Under the pieces are notes generated by a model. It made no database searches. It was not told the DNA's origin and saw only the letters and a list, made by a program, of their open reading frames with translations. From NCBI GenBank assembly GCA_947176325.1, contig CAMWQD010000091.1, forward strand, positions 1-5,460: 5,460 nucleotides of DNA. Reading direction: 5' to 3'. The DNA comes from an uncultured Bacteroidales bacterium (GTDB taxonomy: Bacteria; Bacteroidota; Bacteroidia; Bacteroidales; P3). Position numbers and translations under genes: made by a program. Below, in pieces: positions 1 through 4,933 of this stretch (positions are counted from its first letter, which is position 1; each line of letters opens with the position of its first letter).

Positions 1-8
1 AGAATACG

Positions 9-1403
9 ATGAGCCGCCGTGAATTCCTCAAGCGCATGGGCTTGGGCACGGCTGCCGTGGCAGGGGGCGCGCTGGCGGCCTCGTGCAGAAAACAAGATGC
101 TTTGAGCGTGGAGGGCACCGCCACGGGGCCCATTCCCACCGACAAGATGACCTATCGGGAAAATCCCAAGACCCACGACATGGTGTCGCTTTTGGGCTAC
201 GGCTGCATGCGTTGGCCGACCGTGACGGGCGACAGCGCGCGCGACAAGGAAGACGAGATAGATCAGGAGGCCGTGAACCGTTTGGTGGATACGGCCATTG
301 CCCACGGTGTCAACTATTTCGATACGTCGCCCGCCTATTGCAAAGGCCGTTCCGAACGCGCCACGGGCATCGCCCTTTCCCGCCACCCCCGCGACAAATA
401 TTTCATCGCCACCAAGTTGTCGAACTTCGCCCCCTCCACATGGAGCCGCGAAGCTTCGCTCAAAATGTATCACAACTCATTCAAGGAGTTGCAGACCGAC
501 CATATCGACTATATGCTGCTGCATGCCATCGGTATGGGCGAGAACGGCATGAAGGAGTTTGAGGAGCGTTACATCAACAACGGGATGCTCAAGTTTTTGA
601 TGAAGGAGCGTGAGGCGGGACGGATCCGCAACTTGGGTTTCTCCTATCACGGCGACATCGCCGTTTTCGACCGCGCCTTGGCCGAAAACGACAAATACCA
701 ATGGGATTTCGTGCAGATTCAGCTCAATTATTTAGACTGGAAGCACGCCAAGGAAATCAACCCCCGCAACACCAATGCCGAATATCTCTACGGAGAGCTC
801 GAGAAACGGGGCATTCCCGCCGTCATCATGGAGCCTTTGCTGGGCGGCCGTCTGTCGAAGGTGCACGACCATATCGTGGCGCGTCTCAAGCAGCGTGAGC
901 CCGAAAAAAGCGTGGCTTCGTGGGCGTTCCGTTTTGCGGGCACCCATCCGGGTGTGCTCACGGTGTTGAGCGGCATGACGTATATGGAGCATCTGGAAGA
1001 CAACTTGCGTTCCTACTGTCCGTTGCAGCCGCTCACCGAGGAGGAGATGGAGTTTCTCTACGAAACCGCCGACCTCATGATGCACTATCCCACCGTGCCC
1101 TGCAACGATTGCAAGTATTGTATGCCTTGCCCCTACGGTATTGATATTCCGAGCATTCTCACCTACTATAACCGCTGTGTGAACGAAGGAAATCTGCCCG
1201 AAAGCTCGCAGGACGAGAACTACCGCAAGGCGCGTCGGGCGTTCTTGGTGGGCTACGACCGTGCGGTGCCCGCCTTGCGGCAGGCCGACCATTGCATAGG
1301 TTGCCGCCGGTGCGTGACGCATTGCCCGCAGAACATAGACATTCCCCACGAATTGGCACGGATAGACCGTTTTGCCGAAGACCTCAAACAAGGGCGTTTA
1401 TGA
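9..1403 (+). CDS. Tat-exported aldo/keto reductase with C-terminal 2x[4Fe-4S] ferredoxin domain
   Basis: A 464-residue protein of the aldo/keto reductase-plus-ferredoxin type (COG1453-like). It opens with an exact twin-arginine motif (S2-R-R-E-F-L-K8), then a hydrophobic Gly/Ala stretch (about 11-25) and Cys26, so it is probably exported folded by Tat, possibly with a lipid anchor at Cys26. The TIM-barrel domain (about 55-345) keeps the family tetrad D105, Y110, K136 and H172. It also keeps a C-terminal cofactor-loop pattern (G322...H328-L-E-D-N332). Eight cysteines follow in two clusters: C365, C368, C371, C374-P, with the x2-x2-x2 spacing I recall for this subfamily, and C429, C432, C435, C439-P. 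These should bind two [4Fe-4S] clusters. The start is set by the Tat motif; only 8 bases lie upstream, so earlier genes and the promoter are unseen. The stop overlaps the next start by 4 bases (ATGA). Family assignment is firm; substrate and electron partner are unknown. Confidence 0.93.
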   Translation: MSRREFLKRMGLGTAAVAGGALAASCRKQDALSVEGTATGPIPTDKMTYRENPKTHDMVSLLGYGCMRWPTVTGDSARDKEDEIDQEAVNRLVDTAIAHGVNYFDTSPAYCKGRSERATGIALSRHPRDKYFIATKLSNFAPSTWSREASLKMYHNSFKELQTDHIDYMLLHAIGMGENGMKEFEERYINNGMLKFLMKEREAGRIRNLGFSYHGDIAVFDRALAENDKYQWDFVQIQLNYLDWKHAKEINPRNTNAEYLYGELEKRGIPAVIMEPLLGGRLSKVHDHIVARLKQREPEKSVASWAFRFAGTHPGVLTVLSGMTYMEHLEDNLRSYCPLQPLTEEEMEFLYETADLMMHYPTVPCNDCKYCMPCPYGIDIPSILTYYNRCVNEGNLPESSQDENYRKARRAFLVGYDRAVPALRQADHCIGCRRCVTHCPQNIDIPHELARIDRFAEDLKQGRL

Positions 1404-1834
1404 TGCACGATGATTTGTGGGCGATGTTGCAGGAGGGGGGCTATACGTTGGTGGTGAAAAGTGCCGACGGTGAAATCACCACGAGCATGGAGCGCGGTGT
1501 AAAGCCGCTCTTTACACTCCTGCGTCGTTCTCCCGCGCTCCTCCTCCGCGCTTCCCTTGCGGACAAGGTGGTGGGGAAAGGTGCCGCCGCCATGATGGTT
1601 GCAGGGGGTGTGAAGCGGGTACGCACGGGGGTAATCAGTCGCCCCGCCTTGCAACTGCTTCTTGCCCACGGCGTTGAGGTGCAGTATGAAGAGGAGGTGG
1701 ACGCCATTGTGAACCGTTCCCGCACCGACCTCTGCCCCGTGGAAAAGCTTTGCGCCTCCGCGCCCACCGCCGAGGCCTGCCTTCCGCTGATAGAAGAATT
1801 CATCCTTTCAAACAACCGACCGAAGACCGAATAA
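1400..1834 (+). CDS. DUF1893 domain protein (TM1506-like, cytidine-deaminase-fold)
   Basis: A 144-residue, predicted soluble cytoplasmic protein with no signal peptide or membrane helix. It carries hallmarks of DUF1893: an early G-x-K-P-L segment (about 33-37), the block A54-D-K-V-V-G-K60 followed by a Gly/Ala run, G77-V-I-S80, and near the C-terminus N105-R followed by C112-P-V-E115. From general knowledge, the Thermotoga TM1506 structure places the family in the cytidine deaminase-like fold, but no activity is established. The usual deaminase HAE zinc motif is not visible here, so I do not call it a deaminase. The start at 1400 overlaps the reductase stop (ATGA), implying translational coupling; a second Met at 1403 is an equally possible start. 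The reading frame stays open upstream to 1292, but that part lies inside the ferredoxin coding region and does not look like DUF1893. The next gene starts 3 bases after the stop. Confidence 0.85.
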   Translation: MMHDDLWAMLQEGGYTLVVKSADGEITTSMERGVKPLFTLLRRSPALLLRASLADKVVGKGAAAMMVAGGVKRVRTGVISRPALQLLLAHGVEVQYEEEVDAIVNRSRTDLCPVEKLCASAPTAEACLPLIEEFILSNNRPKTE

Positions 1835-1837
1835 ACT

Positions 1838-2359
1838 ATGCAGACAACAAACATTCAACCGATTACATTGTCTTTCAAACAAGCGAAGACCTATGCGGTG
1901 GCTTCGCTCTTTATCGTTGGCAACATTGTTTTGCCGCAACTGTGCCATTTTATACCGCAGGGCGGCTTGCGTTGGCTTCCCATCTACTTTTTCACGCTCA
2001 CGGGGGCTTTCCTCTACGGGCGCAACGTGGGCTTGCTCACCGCCTTGATTTCGCCCGTGGTCAATTCCCTGCTTTTCGGGATGCCCGCCGCCGAATCCCT
2101 CCCCGCCATTCTGCTCAAATCGGTGCTTTTGGCCGTGCTTGCCGGCTATGCCGCCTCGCACTTCCGTCGTGCCAACCTCTTGGTTCTTGCCGGCATCGTA
2201 TTGGGTTATCAGGTTTTGGGAACCTTGGGCGAATGGGCGATGAAGGGCGATTTGTATGTGGCCTTGCAGGATTTCCGTATCGGCATTCCGGGAATGCTGG
2301 TGCAGATTTTCGGCGGATGGCTTTTCATCAACCTGTTGGCTCCGCGCCTCCGAAAGTAG
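1838..2359 (+). CDS. Putative ECF transporter substrate-binding (S) component
   Basis: A 173-residue integral membrane protein with about six hydrophobic segments, near residues 18-36, 47-60, 64-80, 87-107, 112-131 and 149-167. The size, helix number and a segment with I71-S-P and G81-M-P83 before a polar turn resemble S components of energy-coupling-factor vitamin and metal importers. These capture the substrate and hand it to a shared EcfA-EcfA'-EcfT module. No ATPase or EcfT gene lies in this window, so it would have to use a module encoded elsewhere. The ligand cannot be read from the sequence: no biotin, thiamin, folate or queuosine link is visible. It starts 3 bases after the DUF1893 gene and is surely co-transcribed with it. 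The 3' end carries a 17-bp imperfect tandem duplication that includes the TAG stop. Membrane protein status is certain; the ECF assignment is from pattern recognition only. Confidence 0.65.
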   Translation: MQTTNIQPITLSFKQAKTYAVASLFIVGNIVLPQLCHFIPQGGLRWLPIYFFTLTGAFLYGRNVGLLTALISPVVNSLLFGMPAAESLPAILLKSVLLAVLAGYAASHFRRANLLVLAGIVLGYQVLGTLGEWAMKGDLYVALQDFRIGIPGMLVQIFGGWLFINLLAPRLRK

Positions 2360-2378
2360 CCCGCCTCCGAAAATAATC
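2345..2378 (+). repeat. 17-bp imperfect tandem duplication across the stop of the S-component gene
   Basis: Two adjacent 17-nt copies (2345-2361 and 2362-2378) begin with the same 11 bases, CGCCTCCGAAA, and match at 14 of 17 positions. The three differences are all transitions. The first copy holds the last codons and the TAG stop; the second lies in the intergenic spacer and repeats the stop as TAA in another frame. It looks like a local replication-slippage duplication; no function is evident. Confidence 0.6.
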
Positions 2379-2419
2379 CCGTGCTTCAAACAATATTAAT
2401 ATAACAAACAACACAAAAA

Positions 2420-2626
2420 ATGAAACTTTTGTTTTTAGGTGGAATCGGCTGGACGGAAATCCTCGTGATTGCCCTGGTGGTGCTTTTGTTTTTCGGAGGC
2501 CGCAAGATTCCCGAACTGATGAAAGGCTTGGGCAAGGGCATACGCTCGTTCAAGGAAGGAATGAACGGCCTCGACAAAGATGAAAACGCCTCAGACACCC
2601 CCAAAGACGCCTCCAAAGGCGAATAA
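2420..2626 (+). CDS. tatA: Sec-independent protein translocase TatA
   Basis: A 68-residue TatA/E-type subunit, which oligomerises to help folded twin-arginine precursors cross the inner membrane. The layout is classic: a short periplasmic N-terminus, one transmembrane helix (about 10-26) with polar E13 near its start, the hinge F25-G-G-R-K-I-P-E32, an amphipathic helix (about 31-48) and a charged, disordered acidic/lysine tail. The length is normal. No separate tatB lies between it and tatC, so this is probably a minimal TatA-TatC system, as is usual in Bacteroidetes. The start is preceded by an A-rich leader and no Shine-Dalgarno sequence. The 60-bp gap before it holds no terminator hairpin or recognisable TAnnTTTG promoter, so it may be read from the upstream operon. 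Nineteen bases separate it from tatC. Confidence 0.95.
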   Translation: MKLLFLGGIGWTEILVIALVVLLFFGGRKIPELMKGLGKGIRSFKEGMNGLDKDENASDTPKDASKGE

Positions 2627-2641
2627 TCCCGAATAAATCCC
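2621..2641 (+). repeat. Short tandem repeat in the tatA-tatC spacer
   Basis: GAATAATCCC is followed directly by GAATAAATCCC, a near-perfect tandem repeat with one extra A. The first copy includes the tatA TAA stop. The string AATAATCCCG also occurs at 2372-2381, after the S-component gene. It leaves only a few bases before the tatC start. It is probably slippage and has no clear role. Confidence 0.4.
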
Positions 2642-2645
2642 TCTC

Positions 2646-3440
2646 ATGGCACAGCAGGAAATGTCCTTTTGGAGCCATTTGGATGTGTTGCGCTCGGCCC
2701 TCATTAAGATTTTGGCCGTGACGATGCTTTTCACCGTGGTGGCCTTTTGCTTCAAGGAGAGGCTTTTCGCCGTCATCCTCGCCCCGCAGGATCCCGCTTT
2801 CTTCGTCTACCGCTGGTTGGATTGGCTGAGCGCACCCTTCTCCGGAGGCGCTTCCTCGGATTTTCATATCCGCCTCATCAACACTGCCTTGGCCGGACAG
2901 TTCCTCACCCATATCAAAGCCTCCTTCTGTGCAGGCATCCTCTGCGCCTCGCCCTACATCCTCTATCAGCTTTTCCGCTTCGTTTCCCCCGCGCTCTACG
3001 CCGACGAGCGCAAATATTCCCTGCGTGTGGTGGGGGGAGGCTACCTGATGTTCATGGTGGGCGTGGTGGTGTCTTATTTCCTGATTTTCCCGCTCACGTT
3101 CCGCTTTTTGGGCACCTATCAGGTGGATGCGGAAGTGGAGAACCTCATTTCGCTCAAATCCTACATCTCCACCTTTTTCACAATGCTTCTGAGCATGGGC
3201 GCGGTGTTCGAAATTCCCGTACTGTGCTGGTTGTTCGCCAAATTGGGCTTCCTTTCGGCCTCCTTCATGAAGAAATACCGCCGTCACGCCATCGTCCTCA
3301 TCCTTATCGTGGCCGCCGTCATCACTCCCACCTCCGATGTCATCACCCTCACCGCCGTCTCCCTCCCCATGTGGCTCCTCTACGAATTCAGCATCCTCCT
3401 TGTCCGCAAGACCCACAAAATCAATATGCAGAAAAATTAA
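2646..3440 (+). CDS. tatC: Twin-arginine translocase subunit TatC
   Basis: A 264-residue polytopic inner-membrane protein, the core of the Tat receptor that recognises the twin-arginine signal. Family landmarks run in order: an N-terminal cytoplasmic segment with F8-W and H11-L-D-V-L-R16; P103...Q108 leading to F112-V-S-P115-A-L-Y and E121-R; F188-E189-I-P191 in the fourth-fifth helix region; T227-P228...D231; and P241 followed by L-Y-E247. About six membrane segments are visible, near 18-36, 90-113, 128-150, 173-198, 213-226 and 232-253. The loop after helix one is longer than in E. coli TatC (about 48-75). E. coli E15 of the HLIELR motif aligns with V14 here, while the residue before it is acidic (D13). 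The start at 2646 keeps the full N-terminal motif; M6 is an unlikely alternative. The gene forms an operon with tatA and probably delivers the reductase encoded at 9-1403. Confidence 0.96.
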   Translation: MAQQEMSFWSHLDVLRSALIKILAVTMLFTVVAFCFKERLFAVILAPQDPAFFVYRWLDWLSAPFSGGASSDFHIRLINTALAGQFLTHIKASFCAGILCASPYILYQLFRFVSPALYADERKYSLRVVGGGYLMFMVGVVVSYFLIFPLTFRFLGTYQVDAEVENLISLKSYISTFFTMLLSMGAVFEIPVLCWLFAKLGFLSASFMKKYRRHAIVLILIVAAVITPTSDVITLTAVSLPMWLLYEFSILLVRKTHKINMQKN

Positions 3441-3463
3441 ACTAACAACTTATCAACAAAAAA

Positions 3464-3494
3464 TTTGTTTATTCACGCTGAATTTATACCTTTG
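3464..3494 (+). promoter_or_regulatory. Bacteroidetes-type sigma-ABfr promoter of rpmH
   Basis: A -33 box TTTG at 3464-3467 and a -7 box TACCTTTG at 3487-3494 (consensus TAnnTTTG) are separated by 19 nt, matching the primary sigma factor consensus described in Bacteroides. Transcription should begin a few bases downstream, giving a leader of about 20 nt before the ATG at 3521. The -33 box lies in the right arm of a 6-bp AT-rich inverted repeat (AACAAA at 3455-3460, TTTGTT at 3464-3469). It is the only full match to this promoter consensus I noticed in the window. Confidence 0.85.
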
Positions 3495-3520
3495 CACCCC
3501 TTAAAAATACGATAGAAACC

Positions 3521-3667
3521 ATGAAACGTACTTATCAACCCCACACCCGCAAGCGCGTCAACAAACACGGCTTCCGCGAAAGAATGTCCACCGCCAACGG
3601 TCGCCGCGTATTGGCCGCCCGCAGAGCCAAGGGCCGCGCCAAACTGACGGTTTCGGACGAGAGATAG
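3521..3667 (+). CDS. rpmH: 50S ribosomal protein bL34
   Basis: A 48-residue, strongly basic protein of the large ribosomal subunit. The family signature is clear: it starts M-K-R-T-Y-Q-P, has K14?-type basic residues around N14-K-H-G-F-R19, then R21-M22, N26-G-R-R, and ends with the A-R-R-A-K-G-R block and L-T-V-S-D. The usual Ser8 after Q-P is His8 here, followed by Thr9, and the C-terminal tail after S-D is only E-R. Both are modest departures that leave the gene intact. The ATG sits about 26 bases after the -7 box of a strong promoter, with no Shine-Dalgarno sequence. In many bacteria rpmH precedes rnpA next to dnaA; here it stands alone between tatC and a membrane-protein operon. It is followed by a probable terminator. 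Confidence 0.98.
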   Translation: MKRTYQPHTRKRVNKHGFRERMSTANGRRVLAARRAKGRAKLTVSDER

Positions 3668-3696
3668 TTTGAAAAACAACATAGGTTTATGTTCTG

Positions 3697-3736
3697 AAGA
3701 TTCTGTTCATTCCCTCGGGAAAGGGCAGAATTTTTT
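3697..3736 (+). terminator. Probable intrinsic terminator after rpmH
   Basis: Outer arms ATTCTG (3700-3705) and CAGAAT (3726-3731) pair exactly, and A/U and G-U pairs can extend the base outward. An inner stem TTCC (3710-3713) with GGAA (3718-3721) closes a CTCG tetraloop across a 4x4 internal loop. A run of six T follows directly (3731-3736). It lies 30 nt after the rpmH stop. The internal loop makes it weaker than an ideal terminator, so some read-through into the next gene is possible. Confidence 0.6.
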
Positions 3737-3761
3737 GTTATAACCCCTATCGTTTCGCGTT

Positions 3762-3983
3762 ATGATTTTATTGACACTGCTCGGTATAGCCTCGATTTTC
3801 TATCTGATTTTCTCGGTTTTGCGCTTTATCTTCGGGATAAGGCCGGGTGCTCCGCGCCAAGAGAGGAGGAAGGAAGGCGAGGTGAGCATCGACTATGTGC
3901 CTCCGCGGAAGGATATGAAAGGCGCCCGTCCCTCCGATAAGGCCAATGAGGGCGATTACGTTGATTTTGAGAAAGTAGATTAA
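3762..3983 (+). CDS. Small membrane protein, DUF4834-like
   Basis: A 73-residue protein with one N-terminal hydrophobic helix (about 2-25), then a basic linker (R27, R32, R35-R-K) and a charged tail ending in G64-D-Y-V-D-F-E-K-V-D73. A single helix followed by a short polar tail with a terminal Y-V-D-F-E motif resembles the DUF4834 family of Bacteroidetes; no function is known for it. The tail probably faces the cytoplasm, judging by the arginines after the helix. The start follows the rpmH terminator by 25 bases, and no TAnnTTTG promoter is visible in between. The next gene begins 7 bases after its stop, so the two are likely co-transcribed. It is a real gene by its operon position and family resemblance, but the family name is from memory. 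Confidence 0.75.
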   Translation: MILLTLLGIASIFYLIFSVLRFIFGIRPGAPRQERRKEGEVSIDYVPPRKDMKGARPSDKANEGDYVDFEKVD

Positions 3984-3990
3984 ATAAACG

Positions 3991-4929
3991 ATGATGTCAT
4001 TCTTCAAAAAAATAGGCGCGTTCCTGAAGAAAGAGTTTCCCACCGACCCCAAGTTGTTGCGTCGCGAAATCCGCGATTATATCCTCATCACCTTTTTCCT
4101 TGCCACTTACACCCTCGGCGTGGTGGCGTTCATCGTCAAGTCTGAGATTGTGGGCGGCGGCGTGGCCGGTATCGGCACCTTGATTTACTACGCCACCGGC
4201 ATTCCCGTGGCGATTTCCACCTTCGTCATCAACGGCATTCTGCTTATAATAGGGTTCAAGGTACTAGGTAAAGGATTTGGTTTCAAGACGATATATGCCG
4301 TTGTGATGGCTTCTCTGTTCATCGGTATGTGGACGGCCATTATCCGCGAGCCCATTTTGAAAGACGACCCCTTCCTTTCCGTGGTGGTGGCGGGTCTGAT
4401 TGTGGGTTTTTCCATAGGTATGGCTTTCCGCTACGGAGGCAGCACGGGCGGCACCGACATTGTGGCGCTCATTGTGGCCAAATACCGCAACGTGGGCCCC
4501 GGAAAGGTGATTTTGTTCTGCGACGCCATCATCATTTCCTCGTCTTTCTTCGTGTTCTATTTCTGCAAGGGTGCCACGGTGATAGAGTCTATCCGTGTGG
4601 TTATCTATGGTGTGATGTTGACCTTTGTCTATACCACCGTGGTGGATATGGTGGTTGTGGGCGGTCAGGCGAGCGTTCAGATTTTTATCAATTCTTCCAA
4701 ATACAAGGAGATAGCGGAAATGATTACCCACGAGAAGAACCGTGGGGTGACGCTTCTGCAAGGTGAGAAATACTATAGCCAGACCGAAACGCAGGTGCTT
4801 TGGGTGGTGGCGCGTAAATATGAGTTGCAGGGCATTCTGCGCCGTGTGCGCGACATAGACCCCGATGCTTTCATGAGCATCACCAACACTTCCGGCGTTT
4901 ACGGCAAAGGCTTTGCGAATGTGAAATAA
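3991..4929 (+). CDS. YitT family membrane protein
   Basis: A 312-residue protein with the two-part YitT architecture. The N-terminal membrane region (about 30-225) has five to six helices. It contains the Gly-rich motif G55-G-G-V-A-G60 and the conserved G149-G-S-T-G-G-T-D156 loop. The soluble C-terminal domain (about 228-312) is the DUF2179 type, with G252-V-T near a predicted strand and Q264-T-E-T followed by strand W271-V-V-A. The role of the family is not firmly established; transport or small-ligand sensing has been suggested. It carries a basic N-terminal extension (about 1-28) before the first helix. Met1 and Met2 are adjacent, so the start could be 3991 or 3994. It lies 7 bases after the DUF4834-like gene and 4 bases before the porin gene, which points to one operon. 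Confidence 0.93.
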   Translation: MMSFFKKIGAFLKKEFPTDPKLLRREIRDYILITFFLATYTLGVVAFIVKSEIVGGGVAGIGTLIYYATGIPVAISTFVINGILLIIGFKVLGKGFGFKTIYAVVMASLFIGMWTAIIREPILKDDPFLSVVVAGLIVGFSIGMAFRYGGSTGGTDIVALIVAKYRNVGPGKVILFCDAIIISSSFFVFYFCKGATVIESIRVVIYGVMLTFVYTTVVDMVVVGGQASVQIFINSSKYKEIAEMITHEKNRGVTLLQGEKYYSQTETQVLWVVARKYELQGILRRVRDIDPDAFMSITNTSGVYGKGFANVK

Positions 4930-4933
4930 AGCG

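Noticed and set aside
732..1391. 219-residue open frame on the minus strand opposite the reductase
   Set aside because: It covers the ferredoxin-domain coding region, shows no recognisable motif, and is explained by codon bias of the real gene.
1292..1399. Possible N-terminal extension of the DUF1893 protein to an upstream ATG at 1292
   Set aside because: The extra residues come from reading the ferredoxin domain out of frame and do not resemble the family; the ATGA overlap at 1400 is the natural start.
1750..2376. 208-residue plus-strand frame overlapping the DUF1893 and S-component genes
   Set aside because: It is Arg/His/Ser-rich without a domain and overlaps two well-supported genes in a different frame.
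2360..2419. A promoter or terminator between the S-component gene and tatA
   Set aside because: The spacer is AT-rich but has no TAnnTTTG box and no stable hairpin followed by a T run, so I did not call either.
2550..3416. 288-residue open frame on the minus strand opposite tatC
   Set aside because: It is rich in His, Asp, Glu and Gly with no domain pattern, as expected from the complement of a hydrophobic GC-rich membrane gene; tatC on the other strand is certain.
2747..3445. 232-residue plus-strand frame inside tatC
   Set aside because: Its His/Arg/Pro-rich composition is typical of a frame-shifted reading of tatC.
3682..3689. TAGGTTTA as a -7 box for the DUF4834-like gene
   Set aside because: It is one base off the consensus, and the only TTTG upstream (3668-3671) is 10 nt away rather than about 19.
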